Notes: generated by a model from the sequence alone, not told the origin. A stretch of 22,619 nucleotides of DNA from CAYJXJ01 sp964374095 (GCA_964374095.1 CAYJXJ010000064.1:1-22619), one strand, 5' to 3'; shown: positions 7,602 to 16,122, numbered from the stretch's first letter. Program-made: numbers and translations.

Positions 7602-9752
7602 TCAGGCCGCGGACGGCTCGCGGGACCGGGTGGGCAAGACGTCGTCCCGATAGCCTTCCAGATAGGCCTCGAGGCGGCGCCGGGCCCGGCGGACGTCCAA
7701 AAAATAGCGGCCCGTGATCACGCGCCAGAACATCCTGTTCAAGGCGCGACTGGCGCGGACCGAGAACGCGGCGTCCCGCAGGTCGATATGGCTTTGCTCG
7801 AACAGGAAATGGCCGACGAGGCCGATGATTTGGGAGACAGGGAGCAGCAACAGCATCCAGGGCTCGCGCCGCGCCACGGCGGCGGCGGCCAGGCCGTACC
7901 AGACGATCACGCCCAGGCAGTGGGCGGCCACGTTGCGAGGGTCCTGGTGCTTGAGGAGAAAGACTTCCCAATACTCCGTGAACGGGTGGTCGATGATTTC
8001 ATCGGACACGCGGTCGCGCAGGCGCCGCTTCTCGGCGGCTTGGTCGGCCGGGGAGGAGGAGAGCAGTATCCCCAGCGCCCGGCGCCCGAGTTCGGGGCCC
8101 TCCGCGCCCGACCAGGCGGTCCGCCCGCCGATGGCGACGGCCTGGACCGCGCCGTCCCGGGGGCGCTTGACGAGCCGCATGGCCCCGTCGAGCACCGGGT
8201 CCTGGACCGCGACCTGCGGCGGGATGGAGCGGTCGAGGCCCGCAGGATCGAGGAGGACGAAGTCCGCGCGGGAGCCGGGCCTCAGCGTTCCCGCATCGAG
8301 CCCGTACCAGGCCGCGGCCTCCCGCGTGCAGCGGTGGATCGCCCGCTCGGGCGACATGAAATCGGTCTGCACGGCTTCCCGGAGCAGCGACAGCGCCGAG
8401 TCGTAGAAGCCCAAATTGCGCACATGGGCTCCCGCGTCGCTAAAGCCCGGAAGGATGAAGGGATGAGAGAGCAGCCGCTGACGCGGCTGCGGCCGATCAT
8501 TGGCTCCGGTCGCGACCCAGCGGAGGTCCGTATCGTGGAGCTCCAAGAGGGCCATGAACAGCTCTTCGGCCTCCACGCCGCGCAGGCGGGCGGCGTCTTC
8601 GAAGGTCAGCCCCTCGAGGCCCGGCTCGGGGGCCGAAAGTATGCGCATGCCGCCGAGGTCGCGGTGGAAGGTCGCGCGCCGCCGGTCGAGCCACTGGCGG
8701 CGGAAACCGGCGCGGAAAGCCGGGTCGCGCCACAGGGCGCGGCGCTGGGCCCTGGTCTCCTGGTCGTTGAGCAGGACTCCGGCGGGGAACTCCTCGAAGA
8801 GCGGGGTGAGGGGGCCGTCGGAGAATACCGTGAAGGGCTCCGCGATGGTCTGGAAGCGCACATTGCAGCCGAGGCCGTCGTTCAAGACCCTCAGGATCGG
8901 TCCGAAAGACCGCCAGAGGCGGCGGTCGCAGGCCGAGTCCAGCGCGGCCAGCACCGTGAGGCGAAGCGCGTTGCCGGCGCGGGGCAGGCTCAGTCGAAGT
9001 ATGTCGACCAGGCTCCAGAGGTTCTGGGGGTTGGGCGAGACTTGATAGACCGCGTCGCGCCGGCGGCACACGTCGGCCAGCATGGCGTATTCCCGGTAGT
9101 CGGCGTGGTGGGAGGGGATGGCGCGGCCCTTGAAGCGGCCGGTCATCATGTGCCAGGGCACCATGTCCACCGAGATTCCCACGCAGCCGGCCTCGAGGGC
9201 TTCCTCGGCCAGCCGGCGCATCGATTTCAGTTCAGTCTCGTCGGCCCGGGCCTGGAGCGAGCGCTCCAGGCCCATGACGTGGGCCCGCAAGGCGCTGTGG
9301 CCCAGCATGGCCGCCACGTTGGGACCCATCGGCAAGCCGCGAAGATGCGCGAAGTAGTCGCGGGGGGTCTTCCAATCCACCGCGCCGGAGAGCCACTTGC
9401 GGACCAGGACCTGAGGGATGTTTTCGACGCGCAGAAATATGTCGGCGAGGGTTTGGGGTTGGCCCACGGTGAGCGACAGGCTGCAATGGCCCATGACCAC
9501 GCTGGTCACCCCGTGGCGTACCGATTCCGAGAGCCCGGGGGCGATCTCGAGCTCGATGTCGTAATGGGTGTGGATGTCCACGAAGCCCGGCGCGATCCAG
9601 AGCCCGGAGGCGTCTAGCGTCTCCCGGGCCGGGGCTTTCAAGCCCGGGTCGAGCCAGGCCACCTGGCCGTCGCGCACGCCGAGGTCCGCCCGGCGGGGCC
9701 GGCGTCCGGTCCCGTCGAAGAGCAGGCCCCCGCGGACCGCCAGGTCAAGCAC
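7602..9752 (-). CDS. D-aminoacylase-type amidohydrolase fused to DUF962/Mpo1-like domain
   Basis: 716 aa from GTG. The N-terminal part (1 to about 560) is an amidohydrolase: APGFVDIHTHYD (His61, His63), GVTSVVMGHCSLSL (Cys90, the metal-binding Cys of D-aminoacylases), GFSDAGAHVRNLG with the catalytic Asp, and a GSRADFVLLDP strand typical of the small beta domain. N-acyl-D-amino-acid deacylases hydrolyse N-acyl bonds using zinc. Residues about 589-700 match DUF962/Mpo1: HPFTEYWEVFLLKHQDPRN, AAHCLGV, then hydrophobic segments with GHFLFEQSH. Mpo1 is an Fe(II) dioxygenase of 2-hydroxy-fatty-acid alpha-oxidation. The fusion joins an acyl-amide hydrolase to a lipid oxidation domain. Its start overlaps the di-iron gene stop by 8 bases; it is the last gene of the operon. 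Confidence 0.8.
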   Translation of the reverse strand: MLDLAVRGGLLFDGTGRRPRRADLGVRDGQVAWLDPGLKAPARETLDASGLWIAPGFVDIHTHYDIELEIAPGLSESVRHGVTSVVMGHCSLSLTVGQPQTLADIFLRVENIPQVLVRKWLSGAVDWKTPRDYFAHLRGLPMGPNVAAMLGHSALRAHVMGLERSLQARADETELKSMRRLAEEALEAGCVGISVDMVPWHMMTGRFKGRAIPSHHADYREYAMLADVCRRRDAVYQVSPNPQNLWSLVDILRLSLPRAGNALRLTVLAALDSACDRRLWRSFGPILRVLNDGLGCNVRFQTIAEPFTVFSDGPLTPLFEEFPAGVLLNDQETRAQRRALWRDPAFRAGFRRQWLDRRRATFHRDLGGMRILSAPEPGLEGLTFEDAARLRGVEAEELFMALLELHDTDLRWVATGANDRPQPRQRLLSHPFILPGFSDAGAHVRNLGFYDSALSLLREAVQTDFMSPERAIHRCTREAAAWYGLDAGTLRPGSRADFVLLDPAGLDRSIPPQVAVQDPVLDGAMRLVKRPRDGAVQAVAIGGRTAWSGAEGPELGRRALGILLSSSPADQAAEKRRLRDRVSDEIIDHPFTEYWEVFLLKHQDPRNVAAHCLGVIVWYGLAAAAVARREPWMLLLLPVSQIIGLVGHFLFEQSHIDLRDAAFSVRASRALNRMFWRVITGRYFLDVRRARRRLEAYLEGYRDDVLPTRSREPSAA

Positions 9753-10728
9753 CGGCGGGCTCCAATTTGGCGCAGGGGAGGATTGACGGCCGGCCGAGGT
9801 TCGCGCACTCCTCGGGGGTGAAGGGCCGGAAGGCGTCGTGGCGCTCCAGGCGCTCCATCAGGGACACGGCGTCGGCGGCCGCGATCAGGGTCCGCAAGAG
9901 CCCCAGCCGCGGGATGGAATGGGCCTGGCAGTCGAGCTCGCGGAAGAGCTCGATCCGTTGTCCCCGGGAAAGATGCCCCGCCTCCCGCTCCAGCGAGTCC
10001 ACAACGGCTTGCGGGCCGGCCTGAACCATCTGAAAGAGGCTTGACAGGACTTCGAGGATGAAGGCGCGGTCGGCCTCGGAGCGCTCCTGGTTCTGGGCCA
10101 GGGCCACGCCGCTGCCGTGGTGGAGGGCTTCGTCCTTGACGATGAACTTGAGGGCGCGGGCGAGGGGTTCGACTTGGCAGTCGTGGGCGATCCCCTGGTA
10201 GTGGCTGATGCCCCAACCCTCAAGGACCACCTGGATCAGGTAGGTGAGGCTCGGCCGGGAGCCCAGCTCGACGGTCTCGGAGAGCAGGCGCAGGAAAGGG
10301 TTGTCCGGCAGGAGCGCCGCCCCGCCGCCGGGAATGAAGACCGCGACCTGGCTCAGGTGCGAGGCCTCATCGGCGGCGAAGAGCGAATAGAGCATGCGCT
10401 CCTCGGTGGTCTCGGAGAGCAGCGTCATCTTGGCCGTGAAGGAGAGGCCGAGCTTTTCGATGAAGTAGCTCTCGGCCAGGAGCGTCAAGGCGCAGGAGTC
10501 CAATACCCGCCGCTGGGATTCGGGACCCATGGCGCGGAAGAGACGGGACTGGTGGAGGCCGAAATGCTCGGGGTTCCAGTAGCGCCACGGCTGGGGCGGG
10601 CCGTCGGGATGGAGCCGGGCCCCTCGGCGCAAGGCGGCGGCGAGCACGGACCGGACCCGGTGCCCCGAAGCCAAGTGGGGGGAGTCGAGCAGGGCCCGGA
10701 CCTCGACGACGCGGGAGGGGCGGCTCAT
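9745..10728 (-). CDS. Ferritin-like di-iron protein, probable oxygenase
   Basis: 327 aa, mainly helical. It has a full set of candidate di-iron ligands spaced as in four-helix ferritin-like oxygenases: Glu86 (LTLLAESYF), Glu121-x2-His124 (ADEASHL), Glu170 (VVLEGWG) and Glu200-x2-His203 (VKDEALHHGSG). This fits an AurF-like or other di-iron oxygenase better than iron-storage ferritin, which is much shorter. It would use O2 to oxidise a small-molecule or acyl substrate. It has a strong ribosome-binding site AGGAGGAG (10733-10740) 4 bases before ATG, duplicated upstream by a 47-bp tandem repeat. Third gene of the operon. Confidence 0.72.
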   Translation of the reverse strand: MSRPSRVVEVRALLDSPHLASGHRVRSVLAAALRRGARLHPDGPPQPWRYWNPEHFGLHQSRLFRAMGPESQRRVLDSCALTLLAESYFIEKLGLSFTAKMTLLSETTEERMLYSLFAADEASHLSQVAVFIPGGGAALLPDNPFLRLLSETVELGSRPSLTYLIQVVLEGWGISHYQGIAHDCQVEPLARALKFIVKDEALHHGSGVALAQNQERSEADRAFILEVLSSLFQMVQAGPQAVVDSLEREAGHLSRGQRIELFRELDCQAHSIPRLGLLRTLIAAADAVSLMERLERHDAFRPFTPEECANLGRPSILPCAKLEPAGA

Positions 10729-10775
10729 GGTTCTCCTCCTATATCCTTCGGAATCGAACCATTTCCTTCGGTCAT
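10725..10775 (-). CDS. 16-codon mini-ORF coupled to the di-iron gene
   Basis: The upstream copy of the duplicated start region gives ATG 10775 with its own AGGAGGAG site (10780-10787). It reads MTEGNGSIPKDIGGEP and stops at a TGA that overlaps the di-iron gene's ATG (ATGA). It is a by-product of the 47-bp duplication, but it should be translated and could affect translation of the gene after it. The peptide itself has no evident function. Confidence 0.4.
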   Translation of the reverse strand: MTEGNGSIPKDIGGEP

Positions 10776-10821
10776 GGTTCTCCTCCTATATCCTTCGGAA
10801 TCGAACCATTTCCTTCGGTCA
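10725..10821. repeat. 47-bp tandem duplication around a ribosome-binding site
   Basis: Two exact 47-bp copies (10725-10771 and 10772-10818) plus 3 further bases. On the minus strand each unit starts after a TGA, contains CCGAAGGA twice and AGGAGGAG, and ends in ATGA. It fills the whole gap between the SDR stop and the di-iron gene start, so the leader and start region of the di-iron gene have been duplicated. Confidence 0.95.
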
Positions 10822-11667
10822 CCTGAGCATCATCCTCTCATAGACCGCGGCCGACATCCTGTGCTTGAGCTCCGCGGGAAGCACTCGCGACGCCAGGTGC
10901 CCCAGCCGCGCGTCCATGCCGCAGCGCGTCCTCAGGGGCATCCTCGCCGACTCGGCCAGGCGGGCCACCGCGAGGACGACTTTGCGCGAGTCGACGCCGC
11001 GGCCGGCGGAGAGCCGGTCCTTGAGAGCGCGGTAGTTGCGGGTTTGGCGTTCGTAGGCCGGCTCGGCCCCCGCGCCCCAGACGACGTTGTCTCCAAAGCG
11101 CGTGCGGAACCTCCCGGGCTCGACGAGCGCGACCTGCACGCCGTGAGGGCGGAGCTCATGATAGAGGGCTTCGCTCAGGCCCTCCAGGGCGAACTTGCTC
11201 GAGCAGTAGGCGGAGGTGAGGGGCAGGCCCGTGGTACCGACCACCGATGAGATGTTGATGACGCGTCCGCGGGCTTTGCGCAGGAGCGGCAGGAACAGCC
11301 GCGTCAGAAGGGCCGGCGCGAAAAAGTTGGTCTCGAACTGGGAGCGCAGCTGCTCCTCGGAGAGGTTCTCGAGCGCGCCGAAGAGTCCGTATCCCGCGTT
11401 GTTGATCAGGCAGTCGAGGCGTCCGCCGAAGAAGCGGGAGACCTCGCCGCGCGCGGCCAGGCGCTCGACGCTGTTGTTGACGTCGAGGGGCAGGACCCGC
11501 AGGCGCTCGGGATACGACCCTAGCTCCGCGGCGAAGAGGCCACGCCGGTCGCGCGCCCGGCGCAGGCCCGCGGCCACCGACCAGCCGCGCCGCAGCAGTT
11601 CGCTGACGAGCTCCCGGCCGAAGCCCGAGGAGGTCCCGGTGATCAGGGCGGTCTTGGGCTCAGGCAT
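10819..11667 (-). CDS. Short-chain dehydrogenase/reductase (SDR)
   Basis: 282 aa from ATG 11667. It has the classical SDR motifs: ITGTSSGFG (TGxxxGxG nucleotide-binding loop), LDVNNS, LINNAGYG (NNAG), INISSVVG (catalytic Ser) and SAYCSSKFALEG (Tyr and Lys of YxxxK). It should be an NAD(P)-dependent alcohol dehydrogenase or ketone reductase in the cytoplasm. The chosen start overlaps the Rieske gene stop by 8 bases (ATGCCTGA); a TTG at 11688 would add 7 residues. Second gene of the operon, probably acting on the hydroxyl made by one of the neighbouring oxygenases. Confidence 0.88.
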   Translation of the reverse strand: MPEPKTALITGTSSGFGRELVSELLRRGWSVAAGLRRARDRRGLFAAELGSYPERLRVLPLDVNNSVERLAARGEVSRFFGGRLDCLINNAGYGLFGALENLSEEQLRSQFETNFFAPALLTRLFLPLLRKARGRVINISSVVGTTGLPLTSAYCSSKFALEGLSEALYHELRPHGVQVALVEPGRFRTRFGDNVVWGAGAEPAYERQTRNYRALKDRLSAGRGVDSRKVVLAVARLAESARMPLRTRCGMDARLGHLASRVLPAELKHRMSAAVYERMMLR

Positions 11668-12718
11668 GAGGGTTGTGCGCCGGCTCAAGCTCCCGCCGGC
11701 GAGAGCCGGCGTCGTCGCGCCAGGGGAAAGTCTTCTGAGCCTCGGTGTGGCGGATGAACTCGACGATGGCGTGGTCGGCCTTGACCGGGTTCTTCAAGTG
11801 GAACCGGATGGTCTGGAAAATCTTGGTGTCGCCGCCCGCGAAGTAGCCCCCGACGATCTTCGTCACCCACAGCACGATCCGGTTGAAGGTCCAGCCGGCC
11901 GGACCGGTACGCCGACGGGTGACGAGCACGGTCTGGCCTTCCGTCTTGCCGTCGGGCGTTGGCCGCAGCGCGAAGAGAATGTGAAAGTGTAGAAAGTCCG
12001 GACCCAAGGTGACGGTCCCGGTCGAGCCGAAGGCGTAGCTCATCGAATAGGTAAGTGGACCCTTGTAGAGCAGTCCCAAGAACCGGGTCAGGAGGCTCAC
12101 CTTCGGGACGCGTGTGGTGTTGGAGAATCGGATCAGGCTCTCGTCGACGGCCTCGGATTCCATGGTCAAGTCGGCCGCGAGGTATTTGGCGAGCTGGTGC
12201 ACCGAGGCGAAATGGTGCTCATCGATGGCGTTGACCAGCAGGACGCTGGGGTGGCAGTTTTTCACAAATGAGCTCCCCAGCGTCCAGTCCGTTTGCCGTC
12301 CTTGCAGTTCCGGCACGAACGGTACGGGGTGCCGAGGTTCCGGGCCAGTCCACACCCATATTAAGCCGTACCTTTCCTCCACCGGCCAGGCCTTCGCCCG
12401 GGCCTTGGCCAGGCCGCAGCCTCCGAGGCTGGGGACCTCCACGCAGGCCCCGCGGGAATCGTACTTCCAGGCGTGGAAGAAGCAGCGCAGATCGTCGCCC
12501 TCGACCCGGCCTTCGGCCAGGTGCGCCCCCATGTGGGGACAGTGCGCGTCGAAGGCCGAGACTTTTCCGCTTGCCCCGCGGTAGAGCGCGAGCTCCCGCC
12601 CCATCAGGTTGAGCGGCCGGACCTGCCCGGGCTTGAGTTCCGCGGACTTAAGCGCCCAGTACCAGCCTTCGACGACGGCCCGCGGATTGTTGAAAATCCG
12701 GTAGGGTGTGGATGGCAC
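11660..12718 (-). CDS. Rieske [2Fe-2S] non-haem iron oxygenase
   Basis: 352 aa from GTG. The Rieske cluster ligands are Cys60-x-His62 (CPHMGAHL) and Cys79-x2-His82 (CFFHAWKYD). The mononuclear iron site is in NAIDEHHFASVH: Asp166, His169 and His174, with Asn163 preceding. This is the oxygenase component of a ring-hydroxylating or ketosteroid-hydroxylase-like (KshA-type) system that adds or removes groups on a hydrophobic substrate using O2; a reductase partner is not in the window. It is the first gene of the four-gene operon and starts 5 bases after a perfect TATAAT, so its mRNA is probably leaderless. Confidence 0.88.
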   Translation of the reverse strand: MPSTPYRIFNNPRAVVEGWYWALKSAELKPGQVRPLNLMGRELALYRGASGKVSAFDAHCPHMGAHLAEGRVEGDDLRCFFHAWKYDSRGACVEVPSLGGCGLAKARAKAWPVEERYGLIWVWTGPEPRHPVPFVPELQGRQTDWTLGSSFVKNCHPSVLLVNAIDEHHFASVHQLAKYLAADLTMESEAVDESLIRFSNTTRVPKVSLLTRFLGLLYKGPLTYSMSYAFGSTGTVTLGPDFLHFHILFALRPTPDGKTEGQTVLVTRRRTGPAGWTFNRIVLWVTKIVGGYFAGGDTKIFQTIRFHLKNPVKADHAIVEFIRHTEAQKTFPWRDDAGSRRRELEPAHNPHA

Positions 12719-12723
12719 GGCCT

Positions 12724-12764
12724 ATTATACCGAATCTGGTGCCACCCATTGTCGAGTTGTCGAG
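12724..12764 (-). promoter_or_regulatory. Promoter of the Rieske operon with 8-bp direct repeat
   Basis: A perfect TATAAT (12724-12729, minus strand) lies 5 bases before GTG 12718. No good -35 box is seen at the usual distance. An 8-bp tandem repeat TTGTCGAG twice (12749-12764, plus-strand reading) lies there instead and may bind an activator. Confidence 0.5.
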
Positions 12765-12884
12765 TTCGCCGGCAACCCTAGCGGCAGTGCGACGCCGGTT
12801 CCTGGTAAATGGTATGCTCGCGTACGGGGCTCGCGGCCTCTATCCGCGGAGGTGCGTCGCAGATCGGCTCGGTTCTCGGTTGCC

Positions 12885-13034
12885 ATGTACCGCGGAGAAG
12901 CCTCGCGTTTGACGACGGAGGGAGTCATTCAGGAGTTCGCCGACGGCTGTCTTCTCTGGCTCGGCCGGTACGACCAGAGTCTTGCCTGCGACGTCGCGGC
13001 GAGGACGGCGCGTTACTTTTTGCGGCATGGTTGA
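12885..13034 (+). CDS. Possible small gene just upstream of cas3
   Basis: A 49-codon frame from ATG 12885 whose stop overlaps the cas3 ATG by 8 bases (ATGGTTGA, 13027-13034). The peptide (MYRGEASRLTTEGVIQEF..., ending RTARYFLRHG) is plausible for a soluble helical protein. It has no clear ribosome-binding site. A weak extended -10 (TGGTATGCT, ending 12818) lies upstream. If not a gene, the 12719-13026 stretch is simply the cas operon leader; nothing else is seen there. Confidence 0.3.
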   Translation: MYRGEASRLTTEGVIQEFADGCLLWLGRYDQSLACDVAARTARYFLRHG

Positions 13035-15267
13035 AAACTCTCGGCGCCATGCTCATACGGCGGAAGATGCGGAAGGAAACCTGCTCCCCGAAAGCAAGTG
13101 GCAGCCTTTAGCCGAGCATCTGCGTCATGTCTCAGATATTGCGGCCGATTTTGCCCGGCCGTTTGGCATTGAGAATGAAGCCGGCGTCGCCGGCTTGCTG
13201 CACGATTTGGGAAAGTATCGAGACGAGTTCCAATCCTACCTGCGTCGACAAAGGCAGTCGAGCCCCGACACGCAGCATGCCGTTTATGGAGCCAGGTGGG
13301 CTATGGACGCAAATCCTGACCGCTTAGCCATCGCTTTCGGCGTGGCGGGGCATCATGCGGGCCTGCATGACTTGGGCGACCTCCAGCGAATGTTGGACGA
13401 CCCAAGACGACGGTTTGAGGAGGCGCTTCCCGAAATCGTCCGCCGGTTTGAAGCCGAACTGGGGTCTCTGCCCAAACCGCCGACGCCGCCCTCATGGGCT
13501 GCGGAGAGCGAGCTCTCCATCGAGTGTTATGTGCGCCTGTTATTTTCGTGCGTCATAGACGCAGACCGGTTGGATACGGCTTTTTGGCCGTTAACCCCAG
13601 CGGCGGATAGGATACTGGAACCCGAGCGTCTGTTGTCGCTGGTGCGGGCGGAGCGCGACCGGAAGAGCGCGGAAAATCCGGGCAGTACGCACGGCAAACT
13701 CCGCAACGATGTTTTCGATGAGAGCGTGGCTAAGGGCGTTCTTTCTCAAGGGTTCTTCTCATTGACCGTGCCGACCGGCGGCGGCAAGACGCTGTCCTCG
13801 ATGGCGTTTGCCCTGTCCCATGCGAAACACCACGGGCTGCGCCGGATTATCGTGGTGATTCCTTATCTGTCCATCATCGAGCAGAACGCCGCCGAGTACC
13901 GCCGAATTTTCGGCGACAATGTGGTATTGGAGAATCATTCGGCGGTTGAACCGGCCGCCGACGCAAACGAAGAAGAGCGGTGCCGTCTGGACTTGGTCGC
14001 TGAGAATTGGGACTCACCCGTCATTGTCACGACTTCCGTGCAATTCCTTGAATCTCTATTCGCCGCCCATCCCTCGCGCTGCCGCAAGCTGCACCGCGTT
14101 CCGCGCTCCGTCGTCATCTTTGATGAGGTGCAGACGATGCCCGCGCACATGCTTCAGCCCGCGTTCAGCATGTTCCGCGAATTGGCGCGCAATTATGGCG
14201 TCAGCTTCGTATTCAGCTCCGCCACGCAGCCGGCGTTTCGCCGCTCTCCTTCGCTGCCGGACGGTTTCACGCCCGACGAACTGCGCGAAATCGCCCCGGG
14301 GCCGCCGAGGCTGTTCAGGCAGCTCCGTCGAGTGAATTACCATTTTCCCGAAACGGGGGAGACGCTTGATTGGCCGCAATTGGCCGGGAAGCTGGTGGAA
14401 GGCAAGCAAGCGCTGTGCGTCGTCAACTTGGTGCGCCATGCCAATGAGCTTTGGGAGCAGTTGATGACAAGGCTCCCCGAGGAAGAGAGGCCGTTCCATT
14501 TGTCCGCTTCCATGTGCCCGCAACACCGGCTGGACCGCCTCAATGAAATCCGGTCCCGCCTCGATCCGAAAAATAGGCGGCCTTGCCGAGTCATTGCCAC
14601 CCAACTCATTGAAGCGGGGGTGGACGTTGATTTTCCCGTGGTATGGCGCGCGCTTGGCCCGCTGGATTCCATCGTGCAGGTTGCGGGCCGCTGCAATCGG
14701 GAAGGGCGGCTGCCGGCTGGGGAAATGCACGTGTTTCGTCCCGCCGACCACAAACTCCCCCGAGGCCTCTATCAGACTGCCGCTGACCAGTCGGCCATTA
14801 CCTTGGCGGCTCTCGGCGGGAACGAAGCGGCGGCGGAACGCCTTGCCACCGACGCAGGGTTGTTCGGCGACTACTTCAATTCTCTGTGGCAGGCCATATC
14901 GGTCGGCGGCGATATCCAAGAAGAGCGGAAAAAGCTCCACTTCCGCATGGTGGCTTCTAAAGCCAAAGTAATTCAGCAAGACGGTCAGCCGGTGATCGCC
15001 GGATATGGAGCGGGTGCGCGTGTCGTAAAGGAAATACGGGAACGAGTCCCATCGGCCGGCCAGCCCCGTTTCACTCGCGATGACCTGCGCCGCCTCCAAC
15101 GCTTCATGGTCAATGTCCGTGTCCACACGTTCCGGATTCTGCTCGCGCGCGGGAATGTCAAACCGCTGTTGCCTAACATCGAGCTCTATGTGCTGGACGA
15201 TGGCCTTTATCATTCCGATCTCGGTTTGGTAATTGACAAACGGCCCCTGGAGGATTTTCTGCAATGA
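13027..15267 (+). CDS. cas3: CRISPR-associated nuclease-helicase Cas3 (type I-C)
   Basis: 746 aa. The N-terminal HD nuclease has GLLHDLGKY (His59, Asp60) with further His at 34 and 84 and VAGHHAGLHD (His109, His110). The C-terminal superfamily-2 helicase has TVPTGGGKT (Walker A, Lys254), VIPYLSIIEQ, VVIFDEVQ (366-369), FSSAT (to 400) and QVAGRCNREG (552-561). All motifs are intact. Cas3 is recruited by Cascade on a matching target and unwinds and degrades the DNA. ATG 13027 is preferred; an in-frame TTG at 12982 would add 15 unlikely residues. Its stop overlaps cas5 by four bases. First clear gene of the cas operon. Confidence 0.95.
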   Translation: MVENSRRHAHTAEDAEGNLLPESKWQPLAEHLRHVSDIAADFARPFGIENEAGVAGLLHDLGKYRDEFQSYLRRQRQSSPDTQHAVYGARWAMDANPDRLAIAFGVAGHHAGLHDLGDLQRMLDDPRRRFEEALPEIVRRFEAELGSLPKPPTPPSWAAESELSIECYVRLLFSCVIDADRLDTAFWPLTPAADRILEPERLLSLVRAERDRKSAENPGSTHGKLRNDVFDESVAKGVLSQGFFSLTVPTGGGKTLSSMAFALSHAKHHGLRRIIVVIPYLSIIEQNAAEYRRIFGDNVVLENHSAVEPAADANEEERCRLDLVAENWDSPVIVTTSVQFLESLFAAHPSRCRKLHRVPRSVVIFDEVQTMPAHMLQPAFSMFRELARNYGVSFVFSSATQPAFRRSPSLPDGFTPDELREIAPGPPRLFRQLRRVNYHFPETGETLDWPQLAGKLVEGKQALCVVNLVRHANELWEQLMTRLPEEERPFHLSASMCPQHRLDRLNEIRSRLDPKNRRPCRVIATQLIEAGVDVDFPVVWRALGPLDSIVQVAGRCNREGRLPAGEMHVFRPADHKLPRGLYQTAADQSAITLAALGGNEAAAERLATDAGLFGDYFNSLWQAISVGGDIQEERKKLHFRMVASKAKVIQQDGQPVIAGYGAGARVVKEIRERVPSAGQPRFTRDDLRRLQRFMVNVRVHTFRILLARGNVKPLLPNIELYVLDDGLYHSDLGLVIDKRPLEDFLQ

Positions 15268-16118
15268 GTTCAAACAACAGAGTCACGCTGCGTGTTTGGG
15301 GCGATTTCGCCTGCTTTACCCGCCCCGAAATGAAAGTCGAGCGCGTCAGTTATCCCGTCATGACGCCTTCCGCCGGCCGCGGCATCCTCGAGGCTGTCTA
15401 TTGGGAGCCGCAGATGTTCTACCTCATTGACGCCATCCGCGTCGTCAAACGCGGGCGGTGGATATCCTTCCGCCGCAACGAGGTCATTAAGGTCATCAGC
15501 ATTGATAATGCCCAGACTTGGATGCGTGCTCCGGAGAAGACAGCGCCCATCCAGGCCGGCGGCGGAGCGGAAGACGCAACGCAGCGCAATATGCTGGCCT
15601 TGCAGGATGTCGAATATCTTATCACCGCCGAAATTCGCGCAACCCTGCTTGGGGATCGCCCCGAAGACGCGAATGCCAAGCATATCGGCCAAATCGAGCG
15701 GCGCGCCAAGCAGGGGAAATGTTTTCATCGTCCGGCGCTCGGCGTCCGCGAATTCGCGGCCGACTTTGAGTGGGTGGAGGGCGATCCGGAAGCCGCGTTG
15801 GCGCGCCGGGCCGCCGCGCTTGGGCGGACACCCGGCCAATACAATGAAGACCTCGGCTTGATGCTCTACGATGTCTTCGACCCCAAGGAGCGCGCCCACG
15901 GCTTCCGCTGGCTGCGGGAAGATGAGCTCGCCGCCACCGCTTCCGCCGCCAAACCACATAGCCGCGGCCGGAACGCCGCTTCCGAGCAAGTGCGCTGGAA
16001 AGGAGAACTCATCAAGCCGCAAGCTGCCTTTTTTCATGCGGAGGTTAAGCAGTCCAAACTCGACTGCCATCCAGATCGCGTCAAAATACTCACCCCTACT
16101 GCCGTTGGGGGAAACTAA
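15264..16118 (+). CDS. cas5: Cas5c/Cas5d, pre-crRNA endonuclease and Cascade subunit (type I-C)
   Basis: 284 aa. The N-terminus (VWGDFACFTRPEMKVERVSY) and the segment around ILEAVYWEP are characteristic of type I-C Cas5. In this subtype Cas5 replaces Cas6 and cuts the repeat RNA using a Tyr-Lys-His set. Tyr46 and Lys139-His140 (AKHIGQIERRAKQGKCFHRP) sit in the equivalent motifs. Compared with shorter family members it has a loop insert at about 88-105. It stays bound to the crRNA 5' handle in Cascade. The ATG overlaps the cas3 stop (ATGA). Confidence 0.93.
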   Translation: MSSNNRVTLRVWGDFACFTRPEMKVERVSYPVMTPSAGRGILEAVYWEPQMFYLIDAIRVVKRGRWISFRRNEVIKVISIDNAQTWMRAPEKTAPIQAGGGAEDATQRNMLALQDVEYLITAEIRATLLGDRPEDANAKHIGQIERRAKQGKCFHRPALGVREFAADFEWVEGDPEAALARRAAALGRTPGQYNEDLGLMLYDVFDPKERAHGFRWLREDELAATASAAKPHSRGRNAASEQVRWKGELIKPQAAFFHAEVKQSKLDCHPDRVKILTPTAVGGN

Positions 16119-16122
16119 ACCC

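Noticed and set aside
7416..9617. A 733-codon open frame on the plus strand across the amidohydrolase gene
   Set aside because: It is antisense to a gene with clear catalytic motifs, its translation has no recognisable domain and low complexity, and long shadow frames are usual in GC-rich DNA.
14056..15273. A 405-codon minus-strand frame opposite the cas3 helicase region
   Set aside because: It lies wholly within cas3, which has intact motifs on the plus strand.
15871..16122. Longer cas8c start within cas5
   Set aside because: The extra 84 residues are Pro/Ser-rich and unlike Cas8; ATG 16123 gives the expected MLLKLLNEFA start right after the cas5 stop.
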